64,000 nt of DNA from assembly GCA_023398955.1 (NCBI GenBank), contig JAEWRL010000147.1, positions 41,100-105,099 of the forward strand. The letters are read 5' to 3'. The notes under the pieces were generated by a model. That model did not search any database. It saw nothing but the letters and a program-made list of their open reading frames with translations, and was not told the origin of the DNA. The translations under genes and the position numbers were made by a program. Positions 1-9,050 of this stretch are shown here, in pieces (position 1 is the stretch's first letter; each line of letters opens with the position of its first letter). The stretch is from Pseudomonadota bacterium (GTDB lineage Bacteria; Myxococcota_A; Polyangia; Polyangiales; Polyangiaceae).

Positions 1-1000
1 CCGTATCCGCGGGGATGATGGGCCACCCGAGGTGCTCGAGGAGCGAAAGCTGGGACGAAGCCACCTCGAGAGCCCCGAGCACGTGGTAGGAACAGTTCTC
101 AGTAGTATAATAGTACGCAAAGTAGGTACTGCCGAGCTCCCAGATATGGGCAACGACGCGGTCGACCTGCTCTTGCGTGAGCTTCAAGTCATACTCCCAC
201 AGGTCGCGCGACTCGAAGTCGTTGTACTCCCGCACCTTGACGTAGTACGGCATCTTGCTGAAGGTACCTGGAAACAGACCCGTCAGCCCCTTGAAAGCAT
301 AGAGGATGGGATTACTGGTATCGACGTTGGCAGCGAAATCGATCCCATAGTCGAGGAGCTCGCGGCCATCTCCTGGCTGCCGCGGTCCGTCTTTGCGAAT
401 CCGCAGGAATGTATGACCAAAAGCGGAGGCAGGATTATTGAGATAATAGGAGGAGAAGACGAGCGTGATACCTGCTGGCTGCAAGATCTCCAGAAACTCG
501 CGATATCCTGGGCAGCTCACGGGAGGAAGACGCGCTTCGTCCATCCCGAGACGCGCCTTCAGCCAGTCGTAGCGCGCCGGGAAGCGACACCGTGGATGCA
601 GCTCGCCGCGATGGGCGGCTCCTTCCGGGGGAACCCGCGCTGGAGGCGGCTGGAAGAAAGCCCGCAGGGTGGCAGTCAGCTCTGCCTGAGGATCCTCCCT
701 GCCGCGCGAGGAGAGGAAGAACCCCTCACCGTCTGCCTCGCTGGTGTAGCCAGAGAACGTGTTCTTCCGCCAATGCCCGAGACGCAACCATAGAGTCGAG
801 CGGGCCAGCCCCAAGGCTCTCGCTCGCGCCACCAGTTGCTCTTGGTAGCGAACGCTGGGACTCTGCTGGGGGAGCCCCAGCGCAACGCCGTTTGCGGGCG
901 AGAGCGAAGGTTGGCGCGTCTCCGCACGAGCGCTCCCACTGCCCGTCCAATTGAACAACAGGACCCCTAGCAGCCAGTAGCCGCGCCGTCGCCGAATCAT
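1..1000 (-). CDS. DUF4105 (Lnb N-terminal-type) membrane or periplasmic protein, 3' end cut by window
   Basis: An open frame runs from an ATG at 1000 down to position 1 with no stop, about 333 codons, so the C-terminus lies outside the window. A basic start (MIRRRRGYW) and a hydrophobic stretch at about residues 8-18 suggest a signal or anchor. The body has the marks of the DUF4105 family: YYLNNPASAFGHTFLRI, GLFPGTFSKMPYYVKVREYN and, near the end, the Cys motif ENCSYHVLGALE. The family is periplasmic with a predicted Cys/His papain-like site; its substrate is not known to me. It is divergent from the diguanylate cyclase at 1365. The + strand frame over the same bases is its shadow. Confidence 0.85.
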   Translation of the reverse strand, partial: MIRRRRGYWLLGVLLFNWTGSGSARAETRQPSLSPANGVALGLPQQSPSVRYQEQLVARARALGLARSTLWLRLGHWRKNTFSGYTSEADGEGFFLSSRGREDPQAELTATLRAFFQPPPARVPPEGAAHRGELHPRCRFPARYDWLKARLGMDEARLPPVSCPGYREFLEILQPAGITLVFSSYYLNNPASAFGHTFLRIRKDGPRQPGDGRELLDYGIDFAANVDTSNPILYAFKGLTGLFPGTFSKMPYYVKVREYNDFESRDLWEYDLKLTQEQVDRVVAHIWELGSTYFAYYYTTENCSYHVLGALEVASSQLSLLEHLGWPIIPADT

Positions 1001-1364
1001 TTCCCACACTGGGAGCCAGGCCTATTGGCGACCGTCAATCGAGTCAAGGTGTGTCCCTGACGACTCGGACGCTGGTGGCAATGACCGCCCAGGACGTTCC
1101 GGAGAACTACAGTCTGGGTGCCCGCCCGGTTAAGGCTAAGTCTAAACCAATGAGCGGCATACCCCCGACTGCTGGCCCCGATCCGGCCCGCCACCAGCGG
1201 GTCCAACTGGTCTTCGAGACGTGCCGGCCCTCCGAGCCCCCCTGGCGACTGGCTGGGGACGGCCGGGGCGTCGCGCGCAGGAGCGGAGGGGACTCAAGGC
1301 TCAGGCGCGCGCGGCCGTTCCTCTAGAAACCCAACGTGTCATCCGCGTGCACCGGAGTAGCACC
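1001..1364. other. Divergent intergenic region, no gene seen
   Basis: This 364-bp stretch separates two divergent genes and must hold both promoters. I see no convincing coding frame, RNA gene or strong inverted repeat in it. Confidence 0.5.
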
Positions 1365-2348
1365 ATGAGCGATAGCGAGCCGCCAGCCACCGTCCGCACC
1401 GAGCTCAATCCTCAGGAGCTGGAGGGCTTGGAGGTGCTCCGTGGCGTGGCATGGGGCCCAATTTGGAGCCTCATCGCCGCCTGCAGGGTCCTGCGCCTCA
1501 ACCCTGGAGACGTCCTCTTGGAGCACGGCGCGACGAACACCAGCCTGTACTTGGTTCTGGATGGGCACCTGGCGGTGCGCCTCTCGTCTCCTGATTCTCC
1601 CGCCGTCGCCGATCTCGACCGTGGCGAAACGGTCGGCGAGCTTTCCCTGATCGATCACCGGCCCGTTTCAGCCTGGGTCGTCGCCAGTGCACCCAGCCGA
1701 CTCCTGCAAATCGAGGAGGGTGTCTTCTGGGACCTCGTGGCATCATCCCACCAATTCGCCGTCAACCTTCTGCTCCTGCTCTCGTCGCGGCTGCGCGGCA
1801 ACAACGCCAGCCTGGAACACAGTCATCAGTTGCGTGCCCGCTGGGAGCGGGTAGCCACCGTCGACGTCCTCACGGAGCTGCATAACCGTCGATGGTTCGA
1901 GGAGTCATGGCCGCGCCTCGTGCGTCGCTTTCAGTTCTCTCGGGACCCCCTCAGCCTGCTCATGGTGGATATCGATCACTTCAAATCCTTCAACGACCAT
2001 TTCGGTCATGCCACCGGTGACCTGGTGCTCGCTGGTGTCGCAAAGACCCTTTCGCGTTCTGTACGTCCCACCGACACGGTCGTTCGGATTGGTGGTGAGG
2101 AGCTCGCGGTCATCTTGCCAAACACGGATCTCGCTGGCGCCATGGTGGCTGCCGAGCGCTTGCGGCTCGCCGTTGCGAATGCCCAGGTTCGCTCCCCCAA
2201 AGACTCGTTATTGCCCCAGGTGACGATCTCGGTGGGCGCTTCGCAGCTCCGCAACGACGACTCGCCGCTCCGGGTGCTCGAACGCGCAGACGCAGCACTC
2301 TACAGCGCGAAGACCGAAGGAAGGAACCGCTCGGTGTCGTCCGAGTGA
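1365..2348 (+). CDS. Cyclic-nucleotide-binding-domain diguanylate cyclase (GGDEF)
   Basis: A 327-residue protein. Residues about 20-145 form a cNMP-binding (CAP_ED) domain, with GDVLLEHGATNTSLYLVLDG and RGETVGELSLIDHRPVSAWV. Residues about 160-325 form a GGDEF domain with DVLTELHNRR, MVDIDHFKSFND and the catalytic loop GGEEL near 243-247, an accepted active variant. An RPTD motif five residues before the loop fits an inhibitory I-site, so product feedback by c-di-GMP is likely. There are no membrane segments, so it should be cytoplasmic. Inference: it makes c-di-GMP under control of a bound nucleotide, or of an effector on a degenerate pocket. The frame is open further upstream, but the ATG at 1365 has GGAG about 8 bases before it. 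Confidence 0.9.
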   Translation: MSDSEPPATVRTELNPQELEGLEVLRGVAWGPIWSLIAACRVLRLNPGDVLLEHGATNTSLYLVLDGHLAVRLSSPDSPAVADLDRGETVGELSLIDHRPVSAWVVASAPSRLLQIEEGVFWDLVASSHQFAVNLLLLLSSRLRGNNASLEHSHQLRARWERVATVDVLTELHNRRWFEESWPRLVRRFQFSRDPLSLLMVDIDHFKSFNDHFGHATGDLVLAGVAKTLSRSVRPTDTVVRIGGEELAVILPNTDLAGAMVAAERLRLAVANAQVRSPKDSLLPQVTISVGASQLRNDDSPLRVLERADAALYSAKTEGRNRSVSSE

Positions 2349-2390
2349 TCATTCAGGCGGTGCAGCTCACTGTCACCCAAGGCGGGGCTC

Positions 2391-2897
2391 TCATTCGAAG
2401 ATGCGACGCGCGCTCAACGCGCCGGAGAAGCTCTCGGCGCCCATCCTCAACTCATACACTCCGGGCTCGCGCGCCTGGATGCGGACCGAGTCCTCACCGG
2501 GCACCTTGAATGTGTGAAGGATCCTCTTCGATGGCGAAACGAGCACGAGACCGAGATTGCCGCGGCGAACCTCGGTCGTAAGCTCGATGGTGAGGGCATC
2601 GGCCTCGCGCAGCTGAGTGGCCATGATGGTGCGAATGCCCGAGGTCTCTCCTCCGGATAGCTCCAAGTGATCGATGTCGGCGGCGGCCGCGGGACCGCTG
2701 ATTGTCTGGCGCAAGCGGGACTCCTTGCGCGTCACCCCCGTGGACGTGCTGGTGGCAAGGCCCCCGCTCAGCTTCTCTGGGGTCATGGTGACCAGCTCCG
2801 GACTCGCGCCGTTCGTATCGTCGATGTGCTGGCAAGCCAAAGCCAAGATCCACTGGAGAGCAGGAAACAGCCGGTGGGACAGATTCCGGAGCGCCAT
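2391..2897 (-). CDS. Small putative lipoprotein, unknown function
   Basis: A 168-residue protein starting at an ATG at 2897. The N-terminus has two Arg/His residues, a hydrophobic stretch and a lipobox LALAC with Cys22, so it is probably lipid-anchored. The rest is hydrophilic with a beta-rich C-terminal half (LVLVSPSKRILHTF, REPGVYELRMG). I do not recognise a family. It converges with the diguanylate cyclase with 42 bases between stops. The start has no clear Shine-Dalgarno. The lipobox and even residue use argue for a real gene. Confidence 0.6.
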   Translation of the reverse strand: MALRNLSHRLFPALQWILALACQHIDDTNGASPELVTMTPEKLSGGLATSTSTGVTRKESRLRQTISGPAAAADIDHLELSGGETSGIRTIMATQLREADALTIELTTEVRRGNLGLVLVSPSKRILHTFKVPGEDSVRIQAREPGVYELRMGAESFSGALSARRIFE

Positions 2898-3255
2898 TAC
2901 TGCCAGGATGCAAGAGGAACCGAAAGCCGCAAGACCCTAGCCCGCTGCACGTCACTCGCCCGCGCCGTGCAGCGGGCCTGGTCCCGCACTCGGGCGCTTG
3001 GCATGGCCTTCTTGTCGATAGTCCCCGCTGCTGCAACGATGACCCGACGTCGAGCCGTTCGTCACAGCCCCCGGCGCCCTTCTGCTTGTTCCGAGAGTAT
3101 CTGGGCAAGGAGCTAAGCCGGTCAAGTGCGAAAGATTCGGCAACACTGCAGCAAACGGGACCCCGAACGAGGGTGTGGGACGAGGCCACCAGCGCCGCTA
3201 ACTTGTCGAGACAGCCGGGGTTCGGTCTACGATCGGGACCCCGGTCGATACCGCT
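2898..3255. other. Divergent intergenic region, no gene seen
   Basis: 358 bp between the divergent lipoprotein and kinase genes. Several short frames cross it but none shows a recognisable domain or a ribosome binding site. Presumed to hold two promoters. Confidence 0.5.
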
Positions 3256-5010
3256 ATGCAAAGCCCCCGTCCCCCTGAATCGGTCTCCGAGCCTGAACAC
3301 ACTCTTGAGCAGTGCTCGCGCATGGGAAAGTACCGAATCGTGCGGGAAATTGGCAGCGGCGGATTCGCTTCGGTCTATTTCGCGCGCCGCGACGACACAG
3401 ACCAGCCGGTGGCGCTCAAGGTGTTACGTCAAAACCTTGACGAAGCCGTGCGCGACCAGGTCCGCGCGCGCTTCCTCGCCGAAAGGAACATCGCCTCGGC
3501 CATCGCCCACCCAGCCGTCGTCAAGATCGTCGACGCGAGCGAACCGGACGCCGAGTTGCCCTACCTGGCGATGGAGTACGTAGAGGGTCGTCCATTTGGA
3601 CAGCACTGCCGCGCCATTCGTGGAAGGCTCGCGAGTATCGATGGCGAGGCGATGGGCGCATGGCTCAATTCCTTGGCCCGCTTGGGCCATCAGATCGCAG
3701 CGGCAATGGCCGCAGCACATGCCAAGAACATCGTCCATCGGGACCTGAAGCCTGACAACGTGCTCGTCGCGTGGCCCAACACGGGGACGGGCGAACCGCG
3801 CGTCAAGGTACTGGACTTCGGCATTGCAAAGGCCCCCCTGCGCTTGTTCCCCGTTCGCCAGGGGCCTACGTTCACCCGCTACTGGACCGATCTCGGTACG
3901 GTAATGGGGTCTCCGCCCTACATGGCGCCGGAGCAGGACGGCGCGGCTCACACAGTCACGGGCAAAGCCGACGTCTATGCACTGGGGGTCATGCTGCTGC
4001 TTCCGGTGGCGGGCGTGGATGAACGTGAAGTAGACCGAGGAGCATTCGTCGTTGACCTTCCCGGGGATCTGGAAGCGCTGCTGCGGCGGTGTCCGGAGCT
4101 GCCGCTGGACTGGGTCCAGTTGCTGCGAGCGATGGTAGCCCTCGAACCTGACGCGCGGCCCACCATGCTCCAGGTGGCCCGTCGCCTGCAGCAGTTGGGG
4201 CAACCCAATCGGCAGTTTGCCGTGGCCGTCGCGGACTGGCTCGAGCGTGGTCGCCTTCCGCGCGCCAGGGCGCTCGTCCGTTTCATGGGGTGGGCGGAGT
4301 CGGCGCCATCCTTGACTGATGAAGAGCTTCTGTTCCTGAAGCGCGCTCCGGTGGCCAAGCTCAAGAGGTTCCGTTGGGCAGCGACGCTGGGGTTCGCCGC
4401 AGCGATCTTGGCGGGCTCGAGCGCGGCGCTGGCGTGGCACGTCGCTCGTCAGCGTGAATCCCTCCGCGCCTACGAGACGCGCTTGGGCACGGAGCGCGCG
4501 CTCCATCGGGAGGAGCTCGAAGTGCTCGCTGCGCGCCGCGGAGGCGCGCTCGACGAGGGCCAGCCCTCCACCGAGCAGTCGGGCACGCCGCGCTCCTTGC
4601 CAAAGCAACTCGCGGAACAGCTCCTGAAGGCCGAGTCTGCGCTGTCCGACGCGCGGGGACGACTCCGCGACGCCGAGTCGCAGAAGGACGCGCTGGAGCG
4701 GGAGCTCCGGGTCTTCCGAAGCCGCGCTGAAGACGCCGTTCGCGAGCGCGATGATGCTCGACGGCGGCTTGGAAAAGCCGTTGGAGAGCTAGCTGAAGCC
4801 CGCAAGCACGGCTCCAGCAACGAGGCGGACGCCGTCGGTTGCCAGCGCCGGCTCCAGACAGCGGAACAGAGTCTCGAGGAAGCCGGGGATCGCCTCGAGC
4901 TCTGCAATCGCGCTCTGCGCCAGCGGGGGGCAGCGAACAGCGACACCTCGACCGATACCCACGCGCGGCTGGAACCTGAGCCGGGCAAGCCCACAGACAC
5001 CGCCCTTTGA
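3256..5010 (+). CDS. Membrane Ser/Thr protein kinase with C-terminal coiled coil
   Basis: A 584-residue protein. The kinase domain covers about residues 24-315: glycine loop GSGGFASV (33-40), ATP-site Lys55 in VALKV, catalytic HRDLKPDN from 161, DFG at 187-189 and MAPEQ in the activation segment. All key residues are present, so it should be active. A single transmembrane helix follows (LGFAAAILAGSSAALAW). The C-terminal ~180 residues are charged and Glu/Arg-rich with heptad character, a likely extracytoplasmic coiled coil instead of the PASTA or WD40 sensors common in bacterial kinases. The activation segment has a longer insert than usual (LRLFPVRQGPTFTRYWTD). Target unknown. A Met at residue 23, just before the kinase domain, is an alternative start. 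Confidence 0.9.
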   Translation: MQSPRPPESVSEPEHTLEQCSRMGKYRIVREIGSGGFASVYFARRDDTDQPVALKVLRQNLDEAVRDQVRARFLAERNIASAIAHPAVVKIVDASEPDAELPYLAMEYVEGRPFGQHCRAIRGRLASIDGEAMGAWLNSLARLGHQIAAAMAAAHAKNIVHRDLKPDNVLVAWPNTGTGEPRVKVLDFGIAKAPLRLFPVRQGPTFTRYWTDLGTVMGSPPYMAPEQDGAAHTVTGKADVYALGVMLLLPVAGVDEREVDRGAFVVDLPGDLEALLRRCPELPLDWVQLLRAMVALEPDARPTMLQVARRLQQLGQPNRQFAVAVADWLERGRLPRARALVRFMGWAESAPSLTDEELLFLKRAPVAKLKRFRWAATLGFAAAILAGSSAALAWHVARQRESLRAYETRLGTERALHREELEVLAARRGGALDEGQPSTEQSGTPRSLPKQLAEQLLKAESALSDARGRLRDAESQKDALERELRVFRSRAEDAVRERDDARRRLGKAVGELAEARKHGSSNEADAVGCQRRLQTAEQSLEEAGDRLELCNRALRQRGAANSDTSTDTHARLEPEPGKPTDTAL

Positions 5011-5077
5011 CACGGCACGGGGTTCGACCCGAGGATGGGGAGCCCGCAATCCGACTACCCCACAGGACGAGTTCGAG

Positions 5078-5779
5078 ATGAATGGTTCGTGTCCCCGTCT
5101 TCGCCACCTCTTCTGGATGCTCGCCCTCGGCGCTTGTGAGGAGGGCGAGAAACCGCCCGTCACAGCGAGTGCTGCCCCCAGTATTCAGGCGTCCATCGTT
5201 GCTCCGCCCCCGGCTCCTCCTCCTGCGCCGGCAGACATCGACGCAACACCGTTGGTTGAGCAGCTCCGGTGCCCAAACCGCCAAACGGAGGGCGCTTGCC
5301 GCGTGATCGAGAGCTTTCAGAAGGCCGATGCTTGGGCCTGGAAGCGACCGGCACGCGAAGCGCGCTGGGTGGGTTACGTGTACGACGTGACGCAGGGCGT
5401 GGAGACCCGAGAGATCGTCATACTCTTCGCAAAGGAGATCCCAACCGCGCAGGCCGCACCCGGTGCCCTACCCGTGCGCGCTGGCACGGGCACGTTCCCT
5501 GAGCGTCTGATGGCACACGCAGACCGCCTGGTGCGGGCGAGAGCCCAGCGCTCGGGGCCTTCCCCTCGCAACCAGGCGCCACGATTCCTCGATGCCTTCG
5601 AACCGGATAAGCTCTGGAACGTCGTCGACACGGACGGGCCCTCCGTGCTCACTGTCGAGGCCGACACGGCCTACATCCGTGAACTCGATAGAACCGTGTA
5701 CTACGCCCAACCTGACGCAACGAGCCCCGCGAAGCCGGGAGATGGGCGCTACGCGGAGCTCTGGATCGCGACGTGGTAG
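5078..5779 (+). CDS. Putative lipoprotein, unknown function
   Basis: A 233-residue protein with a short signal and lipobox LGAC (Cys20), then a Pro/Ala-rich spacer (about 35-60) and a globular region with Cys residues at CPNRQTEGACRV. It lies 67 bases after the kinase gene on the same strand, so the two may be co-transcribed; it could be a surface partner of the kinase coiled coil, but that is only a guess. I do not recognise the family. Confidence 0.65.
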   Translation: MNGSCPRLRHLFWMLALGACEEGEKPPVTASAAPSIQASIVAPPPAPPPAPADIDATPLVEQLRCPNRQTEGACRVIESFQKADAWAWKRPAREARWVGYVYDVTQGVETREIVILFAKEIPTAQAAPGALPVRAGTGTFPERLMAHADRLVRARAQRSGPSPRNQAPRFLDAFEPDKLWNVVDTDGPSVLTVEADTAYIRELDRTVYYAQPDATSPAKPGDGRYAELWIATW

Positions 5780-5795
5780 GAACCGAGCGTCACCG

Positions 5796-6710
5796 CTAGA
5801 GCTGATATGCGCCCGAGAACCCGAAGAAGAGGCCGGTCGTCTGTACGCCGCCCTCGAGACGGAACGCCAGCTTCTCGTGCGGGCGGTAGCGAACACCTGC
5901 CTGGCCCGAAAGCCACGGCAATACAAGCGGGACGGAGCCCCCATTCAGCCAATTGGGCTCCTTGTAGCCGTCATAGTGGTCATTGTCCGTGTCGCAGTAG
6001 TCTCTGACCATGCCGCTGTTGTCACCGACCGGGACCTCTCCGAGCCTGTCGTCGGAACCGGTACAGCGAGCGTAGGGGCCCTTGCCGCCCTCTCCAACGG
6101 GATAGGCCTGCACCCGCGTCAGATTTCCCCAGACGATACCGAGACCTGCACCGAATCCATAGAGAATCGAGAAATCCCCGGAAAGCCTCGACGTCCACAG
6201 AAAATCGATGGTGAGATTGACGGCCTTGAGCTTGCTCTCGATGACCTCCCAAGCATCCTCCGGATCCGACGAACCTTTGAATGCGAAGGGCTCCATGCGG
6301 TAGTTCGCCCACCACCCGGCGAAGACCATCTCGAAGTCGTCCTTGCGAACGCCAAGCTCGGGTCCGTAGGCATTGTTGTAGAACGTGTCGCCGCCCTCTC
6401 CGAACAACTTCATGTAGGCTTGCGGTAGGATGAGGCCACGGTACCGAGCCCCAAGGAAGTAATACGTGGTGCCCTGCCTCTCGTACTGAGAGGCGGGCGC
6501 TGCACTTGTCTCCTCGTCGTCGTCGCTGATCTCGACGTCGGTATTGAAGTTCAAGGCCTTGTCGTCATCTTCGAGCGCTGCGTCCTCGTCGTCGTCCTCC
6601 GCCTCTTCCTCTTCCTCGTCATCCTCCCACTGGGCGAATGAAACCTCCGCAACACTGAGAGGCAACAGGCACGCTAGCACCGCAGCACCGAGGCTCTTCA
6701 ATCGAATCAT
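5796..6710 (-). CDS. Secreted outer-membrane-type protein with acidic N-terminal segment
   Basis: A 304-residue protein read from the ATG at 6710, which has AGGGAG about 10 bases upstream and opens a clear signal peptide (MIRLKSLGAAVLACLLPL, cleavage near SFA). The frame is open further upstream, but that part is not protein-like. Right after the signal comes a run of Asp/Glu (about 30-60), then alternating aromatic segments typical of an outer-membrane barrel (TTYYFLGARYRGLILPQAY, FSILYGFGAGLGIVWGN, LFFGFSGAYQL). The acidic segment may bind divalent metal. It is divergent from nifA; no functional link is evident. Confidence 0.75.
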   Translation of the reverse strand: MIRLKSLGAAVLACLLPLSVAEVSFAQWEDDEEEEEAEDDDEDAALEDDDKALNFNTDVEISDDDEETSAAPASQYERQGTTYYFLGARYRGLILPQAYMKLFGEGGDTFYNNAYGPELGVRKDDFEMVFAGWWANYRMEPFAFKGSSDPEDAWEVIESKLKAVNLTIDFLWTSRLSGDFSILYGFGAGLGIVWGNLTRVQAYPVGEGGKGPYARCTGSDDRLGEVPVGDNSGMVRDYCDTDNDHYDGYKEPNWLNGGSVPLVLPWLSGQAGVRYRPHEKLAFRLEGGVQTTGLFFGFSGAYQL

Positions 6711-7045
6711 CTTTGGTGTACTCCCTGCAAATACACGTTCCGAACCGCCGAACCGGCAGCAGGATAGTGCCACGTGCCTATGTTCGCAGGCAAACGAGCT
6801 CACGGGTGCACCCGATCGGGCCACGGGATGCACAATTCCGAGGTCACCCAAACAGTGGATTGCCAGGGATTGGAGCGGCAGGCTCACGATTCTTCGGTGG
6901 CAGGGCTCCAATCAACGGGCGGGTTCCGCGCCAGCGTGACACGGCGCGGAAACGCCGGGGAAATCCAGTATGCGGAAACTCGAGGCATCGCAGATGCTGA
7001 TCGAGCGTTCCCCGCCCACCGGTCAGGCGCATCCCTTTGCCACCC
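6711..7045. other. Divergent intergenic region upstream of nifA
   Basis: 335 bp between the outer-membrane protein gene and nifA, with no convincing gene. It holds the perfect 9-bp inverted repeat listed separately and presumably both promoters. Confidence 0.5.
6924..6951. promoter_or_regulatory. Perfect 9-bp inverted repeat upstream of nifA (possible operator)
   Basis: TTCCGCGCC at 6924-6932 and its exact complement GGCGCGGAA at 6943-6951 are separated by 10 bases, giving a 28-bp dyad about 95 bases before the nifA start. The 19-bp centre-to-centre arm spacing would suit a dimeric helix-turn-helix protein bound on one face of the DNA. No T-run follows, so a terminator is less likely. The symmetry is seen directly; the regulatory role is inference. 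Confidence 0.45.
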
Positions 7046-8620
7046 ATGAGTCTACCATCGAGCCCGAGGGCCATTGATCCAGAGACGACTCTGATCGACC
7101 CCTTGGACGCGCTCTACGACATCTCGCACCTGCTCTCCAATCGCACGGGGCAGCGCAAGATGCTGCTCGACATCTTGAGCATCGTCGAGCAAGGCCTGGG
7201 AATGGCGCGCGCCGTCGTTCGCTTGCTCTCGCCCGACGGCAACGAGCTCGTCGTCGAAGCGGCCCACGATACGGAGACAGCGCTCGAGGCCCCCGCTCCC
7301 TCCGACCAGGGGGTGACCGGCCAAGTGCTGCAATCTGGACGCCCCGTCGTCGTCCCGTCGGTGGCTCCTGGCTACCCGCGCGACCTCTCGCGCGCTGGAC
7401 GGCCCGCACCCCCGAGTCACGAGCTCAGCGTCATCTGCGTTCCCATCAGCCTTGGCCAGGAGGTGATCGGCACGCTCTCGGCGGAGATATCATCCCTGGA
7501 TGCGGCAGAACTCCGGACGCGCAAGCAGGCTCTGAGCGTCGTCGCCAGCATGATCGCCCACGACGCGCGTGCCAGGCGCATGGCGAAGGTTCAACGCGAC
7601 TCCCTGCAGGCCGAAAACCTACGCCTGAGGCAGGCTCTGGGTGAAAAATTCCGCCCTGAACATATCATCGGCAACTCGCGGGCGATGCGCGAGCTGTACG
7701 CCCGTATCCATCAAGTAGCGTCAAGCAACACCACGGTGCTCATCCGGGGGGAATCCGGTACTGGCAAGGAGCTGGTCGCTTCGGCGATTCACTACCAGAG
7801 CCCCAGAGCGACGAAGCGCTTCGTCAAGGTGAACTGCGCAGCCCTCAACGACGAGCTCCTCCTCAGCGAGCTCTTCGGCCACGAGAAGGGAGCATTCACG
7901 GGTGCTCACCAGACGAGAATCGGGCGCATCGAGGAAGCGGCCGGCGGCACACTGTTTCTAGACGAGATCGGCGAGTTCTCCCCATCCGCTCAGGTCAAGC
8001 TGCTGCGCGTCCTACAGGAACGCGAATTTCAGCGCGTCGGGAGCAACAGGACACTCCTCGCGGATGCTCGCATCGTATGTGCCACCAATCGTGATCTCGA
8101 AGCGGCCGTGGAGAACCGCACCTTTCGCGAAGACCTTTACTACCGCATCAACGTCTTTCCCTTGCTCCTGCCACCCCTGCGCGAGCGGCGGGATGACATC
8201 CTGTTGCTCGCGGACCACTTTGTCGCTCGCATTTCGAAGAGCTTCGACAAGGGCGTGACCCGCATCAGCACCCCCGCCATCAATATGCTGTTCTCCTACC
8301 ACTGGCCCGGGAACGTGCGCGAACTCGAGAACTGCATCGAGCACGGCGTCCTGCTCAGTCAGGACGGGGTAATCCGAGAACAGCACCTACCACCTACTCT
8401 TCAGGTTCCGACCCACGACGATACGCCGCCACAGTCCCTCAGTGCCAAAACGCGCTCCCTGGAGAGGGAGCTCATCCTCGACGCCCTCAAGCGCCACAAC
8501 GGCAACGCCGCGGCTGCCGCACGTGAACTCGGCATCACGCCCCGCATGGTGCGCTACAAGGCACGAAACCTCGGTATTGCTGGCATGACGGGACGCCCCA
8601 GCGGGGAACGACTCGCTTGA
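7046..8620 (+). CDS. nifA: NifA-type sigma-54-dependent activator of nitrogen fixation
   Basis: A 524-residue enhancer-binding protein. Residues about 25-170 are a GAF sensor domain. Residues about 205-440 are the sigma-54-interacting AAA+ domain: Walker A GESGTGKE (235-242), GAFTGA (282-287) that contacts sigma-54, and Walker B LFLDEIGE (303-310). A Fis-type helix-turn-helix closes the protein (NAAAAARELGITPRMVRYK). GAF-AAA-HTH order plus position next to nifH point to NifA. The Cys-X4-Cys motif between AAA and HTH that makes rhizobial NifA proteins oxygen-sensitive is absent: only one Cys (ELENCIEHG) lies there. No nifL is in the window. I chose ATG 7046; a TTG lies 9 bases upstream. No clear Shine-Dalgarno. 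Confidence 0.88.
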   Translation: MSLPSSPRAIDPETTLIDPLDALYDISHLLSNRTGQRKMLLDILSIVEQGLGMARAVVRLLSPDGNELVVEAAHDTETALEAPAPSDQGVTGQVLQSGRPVVVPSVAPGYPRDLSRAGRPAPPSHELSVICVPISLGQEVIGTLSAEISSLDAAELRTRKQALSVVASMIAHDARARRMAKVQRDSLQAENLRLRQALGEKFRPEHIIGNSRAMRELYARIHQVASSNTTVLIRGESGTGKELVASAIHYQSPRATKRFVKVNCAALNDELLLSELFGHEKGAFTGAHQTRIGRIEEAAGGTLFLDEIGEFSPSAQVKLLRVLQEREFQRVGSNRTLLADARIVCATNRDLEAAVENRTFREDLYYRINVFPLLLPPLRERRDDILLLADHFVARISKSFDKGVTRISTPAINMLFSYHWPGNVRELENCIEHGVLLSQDGVIREQHLPPTLQVPTHDDTPPQSLSAKTRSLERELILDALKRHNGNAAAAARELGITPRMVRYKARNLGIAGMTGRPSGERLA

Positions 8621-8798
8621 GCACCACGAGTAGCCGCCGCCGCGCTGACGCGCTCGGGACGCGAGCCTAACACGGCGCTGTCGAGCCTCACCGCTCGTCC
8701 CCGTCATCGACTCGTCGTTGGTGCCGCGTCCACTGTGCGACGGCGCCGTCGACGGCTCCTGCGCCGTGGATTCTCGAACATTCAGCGAGCGCCGTTGC

Positions 8799-8817
8799 CC
8801 TGTGCTCGCCAAACAGG
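8799..8817. promoter_or_regulatory. CCTGT-N9-ACAGG dyad, candidate distal enhancer
   Basis: CCTGT (8799-8803) and ACAGG (8813-8817) form an inverted pair with a 9-base spacer. It is one base short of the classical NifA site TGT-N10-ACA. The centre lies about 355 bases before the inferred nifH transcription start. The two nearer dyads use the same half-sites. Confidence 0.4.
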
Positions 8818-9050
8818 TTCGCCGATTCGGTCCTGCGCCTCGTCGGCTGGTTCCATCCCTGGCTTTCCTCCAGCATTTCACGCGTCCCGCCAGCGACATT
8901 TCGGTCACTTCCACCCGCCCCGGCGACAACAATGTCATCGCGACCAGAAGCCCCTATTTATAGCTAGCCCGAGGCTCCTCCTACCGAAGCCGAAAACGTC
9001 CCGTCACACTGTAGGCAGTTCCCGCTGCAATTGCTGCGCGCTCATCCGCC

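Noticed and set aside
32..793. 253-codon + strand frame at the left edge
   Set aside because: It lies antisense to the DUF4105 gene, whose - strand reading has clear family motifs; the + reading has none.
3424..4608. 394-codon - strand frame
   Set aside because: Antisense shadow of the Ser/Thr kinase at 3256-5010; no domain, caused by GC-rich codon bias.
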